A DNA stretch of 64,000 nucleotides from Prevotella sp. UBA2725 (GTDB taxonomy: Bacteria > Bacteroidota > Bacteroidia > Bacteroidales > Bacteroidaceae). This document shows, one piece after another, positions 57,369 to 64,000 of the stretch. Numbering within the stretch: the stretch's first letter is position 1; every line of letters begins with the position of its first letter. The translations under genes and the position numbers were made by a program. The stretch is taken from contig DEKJ01000031.1 of assembly GCA_002353825.1 (NCBI GenBank), positions 13,035 through 77,034 of the forward strand, in the 5' to 3' direction. The notes beneath the pieces were generated by a model. That model was not told the DNA's origin. It saw only the letters and a program-made list of their open reading frames with translations, and made no database searches.

Positions 57369-58408
57369 AAACTGATCACATTCTCATCATTCGCTTCTCT
57401 GCCTTAGGCGACGTGGCCATGACGGTGCCCATCGTGTACGGACTCACCAAAGAGTACCCTACCCTGCGCATCACCATGCTCTCGCAGCCCTTTGCGCGCC
57501 CACTCTTCGAAGATTTGGCTCCGAACGTCAGTTTCATGGAGGCAGACATCAAAGAGGAATATAAGGGCATCAAGGGGCTCAATGCCTTGTATCGCCGCCT
57601 GGCAGCCAAGCATTTCACCGCCGTAGCCGATCTGCACAACGTGCTAAGGTCGAGCTATCTGCGTATGCGGTTCAACTTCGACCAGAACCACGTAGCGCAT
57701 ATCAACAAGCACCATGACCTGAGACTGAAGCTCACGGCAAAGCGGAACAAAGTGCTGGAGCCTATCCCCACTTCTTTCGACAATTATAAAGAGGTGTTTG
57801 AAGCTTTAGGCTATCCTATCCATCAGCTCGACTTCAAGTCAATCTTCCCCACCGGACAAGGTCCGTTAAGGGAACTGCCAGCAGCTATCGGTGAAAAAAA
57901 GGACTTCCAGCAATGGATAGGCATCGCCCCGTTTGCAGCGCATGAAGGCAAGGCCTATCCTCTTTATAAGATGAAAGATGTGATAGACCTCATCATCAAG
58001 AAACATCCATCGGCCCGCATCTTCCTCTTCGGTGGAAAAAATGAGAAAGACCGGCTGGCAGAATTGGCCTCGAACAGTAAAAACTGCACGATTGTTGCCA
58101 ACTATCTCAACAACCTCCGCGAAGAGCTCATCCTCATGAGTCATCTCGACGTCATGGTGAGCATGGATTCAGCCAACATGCATCTTGCCTCGCTTGTCAA
58201 CACACCTGTTGTAAGCATCTGGGGTGCCACGCATCCCTATGCCGGCTTCATGGGATGGAACCAGAGCGAGGACAATGCCGTGCAAGTGTCTCTCCCCTGC
58301 CGTCCCTGCTCCATCTTCGGTAACAAGCCTTGCCGTCGTGGCGACTATGCCTGCCTCTACAACATCACGCCAGCGATGATTGCGGAGAGAGTGGAGAAGA
58401 ATTTGTAA
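57365..58408 (+). CDS. Glycosyltransferase family 9 (heptosyltransferase-like)
   Basis: 347 aa GT-B enzyme. FSALGDVAMTVPIVYGL at the start and SMDSANMHLASLVNTPVVSIWG (residues about 268-290) are the family motifs, followed by CRPCSIFGNKPC with conserved cysteines. It likely adds a sugar to the lipopolysaccharide core in the cytoplasm; donor unknown. The start is GTG at 57365, overlapping the DUF4254 stop. Confidence 0.88.
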   Translation: MKTDHILIIRFSALGDVAMTVPIVYGLTKEYPTLRITMLSQPFARPLFEDLAPNVSFMEADIKEEYKGIKGLNALYRRLAAKHFTAVADLHNVLRSSYLRMRFNFDQNHVAHINKHHDLRLKLTAKRNKVLEPIPTSFDNYKEVFEALGYPIHQLDFKSIFPTGQGPLRELPAAIGEKKDFQQWIGIAPFAAHEGKAYPLYKMKDVIDLIIKKHPSARIFLFGGKNEKDRLAELASNSKNCTIVANYLNNLREELILMSHLDVMVSMDSANMHLASLVNTPVVSIWGATHPYAGFMGWNQSEDNAVQVSLPCRPCSIFGNKPCRRGDYACLYNITPAMIAERVEKNL

Positions 58409-58429
58409 TGTTGATAACCTGTTGAAAAG

Positions 58430-58800
58430 ATGTGTAGAAGGCTGTGGATAACCATTGCGTTTTCCACAGCCTTTTCTTTTATCCTCACAAACGTAGGATA
58501 TCCACAGGCTTGTAACATGCGTATCAAAGGCTTTTCAACGGTATTTCAAACCTGAAAGTTATCCCACTTAGCGTTATCCACACTGTGCCTCTTTTGTGGA
58601 AAACCACATAACCGGCTGTTGGCATGGATATTGATATGATAATGCCTTGAGGATAATGAGAACTCACAGGTTGATAATTAAAACACCAAATATTCTGTCT
58701 TTTCAGTATCAACATATCCACAGCCTATAATCATACTCTTATTTTATTTTTTAATTTTAAAAAATAGAATAGATAATAATAAGATGTTGTGGACAAATAA
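58430..58800. other. Candidate replication origin (oriC): DnaA-box cluster with AT-rich stretch
   Basis: Perfect DnaA boxes TGTGGATAA (58443-58451) and TTATCCACA (58574-58582), plus one-mismatch boxes at 58460-58468, 58498-58506, 58595-58603, 58714-58722 and 58788-58796. A run of about 50 bp almost only A/T (58736-58785) could be the unwinding element. dnaA is not in the window. Two boxes also form the GT9 terminator. Confidence 0.6.
58438..58480 (+). terminator. Intrinsic terminator after GT9
   Basis: AAGGCTGTGGA (58438-58448) pairs with TCCACAGCCTT (58463-58473), followed by TTCTTTT. Its arms contain two DnaA-box-like sequences. Confidence 0.85.
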
Positions 58801-58823
58801 GGATAAATGTTCTGTTGTATAAA

Positions 58824-58858
58824 AATTATGATATTATCATAATGATATTATCATAATT
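58824..58858. promoter_or_regulatory. Double palindrome, putative operator of the ATPase gene at 58905
   Basis: 35-bp palindrome: arms AATTATGATA (58824-58833) and TATCATAATT (58849-58858), inner arms TATCAT (58835-58840) and ATGATA (58842-58847), with 58834, 58841 and 58848 unpaired. It ends 13 nt before the -7 box, exactly as at 8341-8377. Confidence 0.75.
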
Positions 58859-58871
58859 GGAAAAAATTGCC

Positions 58872-58879
58872 TAACTTTG
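58872..58879 (+). promoter_or_regulatory. -7 box of the ATPase gene at 58905
   Basis: TAACTTTG, 25 nt before the ATG; the -33 place is taken by the double palindrome. Confidence 0.8.
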
Positions 58880-58904
58880 CAGCAGTAGTAAAGAATAGGG
58901 GACT

Positions 58905-60029
58905 ATGGAAGTTAATCCTTTTGTTATTTATGGTTATGTTTCAGAGGAGTTTTTCTGCGATCGAGAACAAGAAACGAAAGAACTCTATGACTCATTGAGA
59001 AATGGGCGTAACATTTCGCTTATTGCCCCACGGCGTATCGGCAAGTCGGGACTGATAGATCATCTCTTCCACCAGGATGAAGTGGAAAAGAACTATTATA
59101 CTTTCCATATAGATATCTATGCCACGAAGAATCTCCAGGAGTTTGTCTTGTCAATGGGTAAGGATATTCTTGCTTCGCTTCAACCTCGTGGGAAAAGAAT
59201 CATGCGAATCTTTGTCAGTTACTTGAAATCGCTCCAGCCTGGATTGTCTTACGATGAGACAGGTACACCGTCGTTCAACCTTTCTATAGGTGAAATTCAT
59301 ACACCGGAGACTACCTTGGATGAGATCTTCAGGTATTTGGAAGAAGCAGACAAACCATGTATCGTGGCGATAGATGAATTTCAGACCATTGCTGATTATC
59401 CGGAACGTACAACAGAAGCATTGCTCAGAACACATATCCAGCGCTGCCATAATGCCAATTTCATTTTTTCTGGTTCTCAGCGTTCGATGATGGCAGAGAT
59501 GTTTCTTTCTGCTGCGCGGCCTTTCTATCAGAGCTCAACAACTATGAATATTGATGCATTAAGCAAAACAAAATATATTCCATTTGCAGAACGCTTATTC
59601 TGTAGAGATGGAAGACGGCTGGAGAATGGTGTCGTTGAAGAGGTCTACAATCGTTTCGATGGCATCACATGGTATATGCAACGTGTAATGAATGAGCTAT
59701 TTGGTATGACGCGTGAAGGGGAGCTATGCACCAAAACAATGATTGATATAGCTGTAGATCATATTCTGCACCTTAATGAATTCAACTATCAGTCTCTTCT
59801 TTTCCAGTTGCCTGCCAAGCAAAAAGAGCTGCTTGTTGCCATAGCTCATGCGGGCAAGGCGCAGAACATGCTTTCGCAGAAGTTCATTCGTCGCTATCGT
59901 TTACCTTCGGCCAGCTTCGTGCAGTCTGCTACAAAAGGGTTGTTGGAGAAAGAGTTCATCACCGAGTCATTGGGTGTCTATGAGGTCTACGACAAGTTCT
60001 TTTCATTGTGGATAAAGAGAAACCTGTAA
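58905..60029 (+). CDS. P-loop ATPase of the ATPase_2 (archaeal-type, STAND-like) family, paralogue
   Basis: 374 aa, related along its length to the ATPase at 8416. Walker A is APRRIGKSGL (41-50), Walker B CIVAIDEFQ (152-160), sensor FIFSGSQRS (about 188), and a C-terminal winged-helix-like part (PAKQKELLVAIAHAGKAQ, LPSASFVQSATKGLLEKEFI) ending in YEVYDKFFSLWIKRNL. Target unknown; ATP-driven switching combined with DNA binding is a family-based inference. It follows the DnaA-box region and is 20 nt upstream of a glycosyltransferase gene. Confidence 0.85.
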   Translation: MEVNPFVIYGYVSEEFFCDREQETKELYDSLRNGRNISLIAPRRIGKSGLIDHLFHQDEVEKNYYTFHIDIYATKNLQEFVLSMGKDILASLQPRGKRIMRIFVSYLKSLQPGLSYDETGTPSFNLSIGEIHTPETTLDEIFRYLEEADKPCIVAIDEFQTIADYPERTTEALLRTHIQRCHNANFIFSGSQRSMMAEMFLSAARPFYQSSTTMNIDALSKTKYIPFAERLFCRDGRRLENGVVEEVYNRFDGITWYMQRVMNELFGMTREGELCTKTMIDIAVDHILHLNEFNYQSLLFQLPAKQKELLVAIAHAGKAQNMLSQKFIRRYRLPSASFVQSATKGLLEKEFITESLGVYEVYDKFFSLWIKRNL

Positions 60030-60049
60030 GGTAGTCAATTATTTTAATT

Positions 60050-60955
60050 ATGCAAGGTCTGTCGATACTTATACCCGTCTATTGCGATTCGTGCGTAGAG
60101 CAAGTGAAGGTGCTCTGCCGACAGTGCCGTGGCTTGCAGATGCCTTGGGAGATTGTCGTTGCTGATGACGGATCGCCTATAGATAAGGCTTCTCTTAACG
60201 ATGAGGTAGCGGAGATGGATGGTTGCAGACTTATCAAGTACCCGGAAAACATCGGTAGAGCCGGAATAAGGAACTTTCTCGCACAGCAAGCACATTATGA
60301 CACCATAATATATATAGACGCAGGAATGATGCCTTCTGAGCATTTTATAGACACCTACGTGAGGCATATAGGTAAGGCTGATGTCGTGGTAGGAAGCATA
60401 AGAGTGGCTAAAGAGCATATAGACTTATCCAATCTCCGTTGTAAGAATGAGCTTAGGGCTCAGCGCAGGACCTCCGTGCAGAAGCGCAATCTGAATCCTT
60501 ATGCCAACTTCCATTCGGGCAACTTCATGATCAGACGACAGACGATGCTCGACCATCCTTTCCGTGGGGAGATCAAGACGTATGGCTATGAAGACACGCT
60601 CTTCGGGAAAGGTCTGGCGGAAAAGCATGTAAGCATCCTCCATATCGACAATCCACTCTACTTTGTGCGCTTCGAGCCCAATGCCCGATACTTGGAGAAG
60701 ACGCGCGAAGCCATGCTGACGCTCTATACTTACCGGGAGGAGCTGCAAGGCTATTCCGGCCTGCTCACACTCGTCAGCCGGTTACAACACTCGCATTTGT
60801 TGCGGATAACGATGTGGATAACGATGTGGATAACTCGGTTGACAAAGGATGCCCTCACGCAAAGTCTGTCAGGCAATCACCCGCGGCTATGGATGTATAA
60901 CATTTACCGGATCTGCTGTCTTTCAGCCTATTATATCGAAAATAAACAGTTTTAG
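60050..60955 (+). CDS. Glycosyltransferase family 2
   Basis: 301 aa GT-A enzyme. ILIPVYCDSC at the start, IVVADDGSP (about residue 38), ENIGRAGIRNFLAQ, IIYIDAGMMP as the DxD-like site, and a later HSGNFMIRR and YGYEDTLFGKGL typical of the GT2 acceptor region. It would transfer a sugar to a surface glycan; donor unknown. Near its end a 12-bp tandem repeat (60801-60833) encodes ITMWITMWIT and contains DnaA-box sequences. Confidence 0.88.
   Translation: MQGLSILIPVYCDSCVEQVKVLCRQCRGLQMPWEIVVADDGSPIDKASLNDEVAEMDGCRLIKYPENIGRAGIRNFLAQQAHYDTIIYIDAGMMPSEHFIDTYVRHIGKADVVVGSIRVAKEHIDLSNLRCKNELRAQRRTSVQKRNLNPYANFHSGNFMIRRQTMLDHPFRGEIKTYGYEDTLFGKGLAEKHVSILHIDNPLYFVRFEPNARYLEKTREAMLTLYTYREELQGYSGLLTLVSRLQHSHLLRITMWITMWITRLTKDALTQSLSGNHPRLWMYNIYRICCLSAYYIENKQF
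60801..60836. repeat. Three 12-bp repeats containing DnaA boxes, inside the GT2 gene
   Basis: TGCGGATAACGA, TGTGGATAACGA and TGTGGATAACTC at 60801, 60813 and 60825. The last two hold perfect DnaA boxes TGTGGATAA. They lie about 2 kb from the oriC candidate. Confidence 0.85.
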
Positions 60956-60960
60956 AATGT

Positions 60961-62376
60961 ATGAATCTGATGAAAAGTCTTAAATCGAATGTTCTCTTCT
61001 ATATATTGATAACATCTCCTGTCTTCTTTTACATCGTTTCCTTGATGGAACCGGTGGGCGATGACCTTACCTATTTCACGGCATCTTATTCCGGCAGTGT
61101 GTGGCAAGGCTTGATGCCGATGTATTCTTGGTGGCGGCCATTCGATGCCTTATTGGGCCATATCGTTTATCTCTATCCTGGGCTTTTCCCGTTGCTTAAT
61201 CATCTGATCGTTTGTTCGTTCCATCTTTTGAGCACTGTGCTGTTCTTTCAGATTATAAGGCGGTTAGGATTCAAACCGCTGGAACAGAATATCGCCACGT
61301 TGTTTTTCTATCTCACCCCGAGTATTCTTGGTGCCATCTTCGATACGGATGCTGTCAATCAGACCGGTGCCTTATTCTTTGATTTGTTGGGATTCTATAG
61401 CTTTGTTTTTGCGCGCAAGAGTCATGTTGCCGGTTGGCTGTTGTTCACCTTCATAGCTACGCTTTTCAAGGAGAATGGCATCACGTGGTTTGTCATCACC
61501 CCACTTTTAGCATGGACCTTTGACTTGCGAAGACCTGAAATAAGACGCGGGCTCTGTTGGGGTATCATGGCAGCTGTTGCCTATGGTGCCCTGCGTTTGT
61601 CGTTGCCTCATGCCGGAGCCGTCAACGATGAATATTTCGATTTCAGTCTTCGTACAGAGATGAAGACACTGTCGAAATTGATTACGTTGGTGTTTGTACC
61701 GACGGATAACATCTTTTTTATCCATGACCATCAGCCTTTATGGGGTTTACTGAGCTTCATTTGTTCGGCTTCGCTGCCTGTTTATCTGCTCATAAAAAGT
61801 CGCACGCAACGCTCTGCCCGCATTCCGCTGATGCTTTTCTTTTTGGTTTTCGTCGCGCTCTCGGCTCATCTCGTCACGCTCTTTACGGTCATGCATGCTT
61901 ATGGCATTATCCCCTTTACAGCCTTGTTGTTGGCATGGGGCCTGTCAAGGCTGCCCGTCACGCGGATGACGTGGATCGTCTTGTCTTTGTTTTTCGTAAG
62001 CTGTCTGGAGATAGACGCGCATCATACCATAGAGAAGTATAAGTCGGGTCAGCGCATGCTATCGTTAAGTCATCAGGCTTTAAAGCTTCTTGGTCCGGAA
62101 CCGGTAGACAGCGTCTATAGCGTGACGATCGATGGCAACTATACCAAATATTCCACTTTCTGTTCGAATGTCTCCGATGCTTTTGCCTGGGGCAATGCCG
62201 TAATGAGCATGACGCATCATAAGTGGCCCCGTGTATGGGAGGACACGGCTGTGAACGTAGCTCCGCAGGGTCGTGCCATGGACAGTATAGGGCAGCAAGC
62301 TTATAAAAAAGGATTTCATGCAGTGTTGGTAGTCACCCAGGATCGGGTGTATAAGGTTCCCGCTACGGTTAAATGA
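60961..62376 (+). CDS. Polytopic membrane protein, GT-C glycosyltransferase-like
   Basis: 471 aa with about 10-11 membrane segments. The first periplasmic loop contains an acidic pair (EPVGDDLTYF, about residue 32) and SWWRPFDALLGHIVYLYPG, as in GT-C enzymes that use lipid-linked sugars. A C-terminal soluble part (about 395-471) follows. No closer family is recognised. It lies between a GT2 and an acyltransferase gene, so a role in building or modifying a surface glycan is likely. Confidence 0.6.
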   Translation: MNLMKSLKSNVLFYILITSPVFFYIVSLMEPVGDDLTYFTASYSGSVWQGLMPMYSWWRPFDALLGHIVYLYPGLFPLLNHLIVCSFHLLSTVLFFQIIRRLGFKPLEQNIATLFFYLTPSILGAIFDTDAVNQTGALFFDLLGFYSFVFARKSHVAGWLLFTFIATLFKENGITWFVITPLLAWTFDLRRPEIRRGLCWGIMAAVAYGALRLSLPHAGAVNDEYFDFSLRTEMKTLSKLITLVFVPTDNIFFIHDHQPLWGLLSFICSASLPVYLLIKSRTQRSARIPLMLFFLVFVALSAHLVTLFTVMHAYGIIPFTALLLAWGLSRLPVTRMTWIVLSLFFVSCLEIDAHHTIEKYKSGQRMLSLSHQALKLLGPEPVDSVYSVTIDGNYTKYSTFCSNVSDAFAWGNAVMSMTHHKWPRVWEDTAVNVAPQGRAMDSIGQQAYKKGFHAVLVVTQDRVYKVPATVK

Positions 62377-62382
62377 TTGTCC

Positions 62383-63390
62383 ATGAAAAGAGATACTTTG
62401 TTGGACGTGAGCCGCTCACTGATCATGATCTACATCGTCTGCTGCATTCATGTCGTTTATTGGTTATGTCCATTGAGCGAGCCTTGGCAATCTCTCCTGC
62501 TCTTTGAGATGCCCGTCATCTTTTTGATCAGTGGTGCCTCTCAATCTTTGGCACGGTGGAAAGGTTTGCGGTCGATGATCATCAATCGCATGAAGCGGGT
62601 CTTGCTGCCGTTGTATGTATTCCTGGCAGTGATGGCGGTCTTCTATGTCCTGGTGCAACCATTCTACCCTGCTGTCACAGAGCGTCTGACCATTCATGAT
62701 ATCCTCAAGATATTGGCTACGGGAGGCTGTGATAAGATTCCTTATTATGGTTATACCTGGTTTATCTCTACTTATCTTGTAGTGACCTGTCTGTTGCCCA
62801 TTGAGCGGAAGCTGAGCCGTTGGATTCCTCTCTTCTGGCAGCTGACAGTCAACGTGTTGCTGTTTGCGGCGATACAGCTTCTCCCTCTCCCGATGGAAAT
62901 AGATGGGATGGTCTGCTATAATATATTCTTCCTGCTTGGATACTTGTATTACAGAAAGCTGCGCGTCAGAACGATCCTTCTGGCAGCCTCTTTGCCCACG
63001 TTATTGACGGCGTATGGGTTTCTGTCGGGCGCTGTCATCCCGATCCAAAATCATAAGTTTCCTGCCGATCTATGGTTTCTGTGCTTTGGCTTTACGGCCA
63101 TCTGCTGGTGGTCCATTTTGTATACGTTTCTTGAAAAGCATGAAGAAATCGTACGCTATTTGGGAAGCATTCAGCTTATCCAGCTATGGAACACGCGGGG
63201 ATATACAATCTATATCTACCAGACGATCAGTGCTTTTATCGTTTCGATGGTTACGAGGTCTTGGATAGATACGGTTCCATGCCATTTTCTGGGTCTGATG
63301 ATCTATGTCGTCATCACTTTTGCTGTCGCTACGTTACTGAGTTGTCTTACCTATCCTTTTGAACGATTTATATTGCGCAGGACAGTATAG
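62383..63390 (+). CDS. Acyltransferase 3 family membrane protein
   Basis: 335 aa with about 10 membrane segments. RDTLLDVSRSLIMIYIVCCIH at the start has the family arginine and His; FLISGASQSLARWKGLRSMIINRMKRVLLPLY and WFISTYLVV are typical of O-acyltransferases such as OafA and WecH. It would acetylate or acylate a surface sugar. The ATG at 62383 is preferred over a TTG at 62377. Confidence 0.82.
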   Translation: MKRDTLLDVSRSLIMIYIVCCIHVVYWLCPLSEPWQSLLLFEMPVIFLISGASQSLARWKGLRSMIINRMKRVLLPLYVFLAVMAVFYVLVQPFYPAVTERLTIHDILKILATGGCDKIPYYGYTWFISTYLVVTCLLPIERKLSRWIPLFWQLTVNVLLFAAIQLLPLPMEIDGMVCYNIFFLLGYLYYRKLRVRTILLAASLPTLLTAYGFLSGAVIPIQNHKFPADLWFLCFGFTAICWWSILYTFLEKHEEIVRYLGSIQLIQLWNTRGYTIYIYQTISAFIVSMVTRSWIDTVPCHFLGLMIYVVITFAVATLLSCLTYPFERFILRRTV

Positions 63391-63427
63391 GTTATCTTGG
63401 CAGGAGCCGGGAGGAGGATGAAGCGTG

Positions 63428-64000
63428 TCAGTTGACGACGGCTATCTTACATACTGTCCCTTTCTCTCCTTCACTCGTTGCTACCTCTACCATATACACC
63501 CCGCTTGCCACCCGTTTTCCGTTGCGGTCTATGCCATACCATTTGTACTCACCATTGGAAGCGGTACCTTCGTTGACCAAGGTGCCGTTGCTTGTAACGA
63601 TCTTTACCGTGGCTCCGCTTTCCAAACCGGTGATAGTGATGGCACCGGCATAGCCGGGACGTACAGGATTAGGATAAGCCCATACATTATCCTTGGTCAT
63701 GCCGTCGCTGTTGTCTGCAAAATTAGCGGTGTAGGAGCACAGTCCTTTGTCGGTACCTATGAATATTTCTCCTGTGGACTCGTCAGCTGCCAATGAGACG
63801 ATGTTGTTTGAAAGCAATTTGCTGTTCGATGAGGTGAAATGTGCCAGTGTTGTTATATTGTCAGCATCGATGACATAGAGTCCGTTTCCTGTTGTTCCAA
63901 ACCATTTTCTATTGTTCTTATCGACATAGATATTGTTTATGTTTACGCCCGTGAGCAGATAGTCAGCATAGTTGGTACCATCGTTGCGGGGTACTTTCAC
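63428..64000 (-). CDS. porZ: PorZ-like type IX secretion protein, C-terminal part
   Basis: The last 190 residues are visible; the 5' part lies beyond the window. Propeller repeats (NNIYVDKNNRKWFGTTGNGLYVID, TGEIFIGTDKGLCSY) are followed by a C-terminal beta domain with VWAYPNPVRPGYAGAITITG and NGKRVASGVYMVEVATSEG. This order, especially AYPNPVRP, resembles PorZ of Porphyromonas gingivalis, which works at the cell surface in the attachment of type IX cargo to anionic LPS. Another propeller protein with a type IX sorting domain is the alternative. Its neighbours are glycan-building genes. Confidence 0.7.
   Translation of the reverse strand: MKVPRNDGTNYADYLLTGVNINNIYVDKNNRKWFGTTGNGLYVIDADNITTLAHFTSSNSKLLSNNIVSLAADESTGEIFIGTDKGLCSYTANFADNSDGMTKDNVWAYPNPVRPGYAGAITITGLESGATVKIVTSNGTLVNEGTASNGEYKWYGIDRNGKRVASGVYMVEVATSEGEKGTVCKIAVVN

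Overview
The window looks like a chromosomal segment of a Bacteroidales bacterium, most likely Prevotellaceae. The reasons are SusC/SusD pairs, hybrid two-component regulators, GLPGLI and DUF4249 proteins, a PorZ-like type IX secretion protein, and promoters of the Bacteroidetes type (TAnnTTTG, sometimes with TTTG about 19-20 nt upstream). No rRNA, phage, IS element or CRISPR was seen; the only tRNA is tRNA-Glu(TTC). Codon use looks even throughout, so I see no obvious foreign island.

Layout. 1-4.3 kb: end of the dcw cluster (murC end, ftsQ, ftsA, ftsZ, a YqeY-like gene) closed by a terminator. 4.5-10.2 kb: C4-dicarboxylate transporter, recO, tRNA-Glu plus rpsT, a P-loop ATPase with a double palindrome at its promoter, and an HU-related DNA-binding protein. 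10.4-14.3 kb: GH2 beta-galactosidase directly behind a toxin-antitoxin pair. 14.4-20.4 kb: aldo/keto reductase-GLPGLI-outer membrane protein operon, a serine hydrolase fused to a degenerate HAD domain, and two paralogous small peptides behind a surface protein (20.5-23 kb). 23.4-26.8 kb: a frameshifted hybrid two-component regulator. 27-40.2 kb: a fructan utilisation locus (fructokinase, sugar permease, GH32, SusD, SusC, sugar-binding hybrid regulator) with manC transcribed just ahead of the regulator. 40.4-45.6 kb: pyridoxamine kinase, AspT/YidE-type transporter, RluA-type synthase, greA with a promoter-terminator leader, HIT protein. 45.7-51.7 kb: ECF sigma, TonB receptor with STN domain, DUF4249 lipoprotein, FecR-type anti-sigma, small outer membrane protein. 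52-56.5 kb: antitoxin-like gene, thyX, a candidate non-coding RNA, rnc, fabF, acpP. 56.7-63.4 kb: DUF4254, GT9, a DnaA-box-rich region that is a good oriC candidate, a second ATPase with the same promoter architecture, then GT2, a membrane glycosyltransferase-like protein and an acyltransferase. The window ends in a PorZ-like gene.

The most unusual content lies between the genes. (1) Six arrays of exactly 22-bp units (mostly four units) sit on the 3' side of genes; units are similar within an array but differ between arrays, sharing only the period and a palindromic core. (2) Five copies of a roughly 285-bp composite palindrome built from 15-bp GCCTC-NNN-GAGGC hairpins; one copy carries compensatory changes and another is inserted between two 22-bp arrays. 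(3) Two paralogous ATPase genes are each preceded by a different 35-37 bp double palindrome with the same internal layout, ending exactly 13 nt before the -7 box. (4) Both hybrid two-component regulators keep the phospho-accepting histidine and an intact receiver but have no ATP-binding kinase domain, and both have lost the acidic residue next to the histidine. These are sequence observations; the functions suggested for them are inference.
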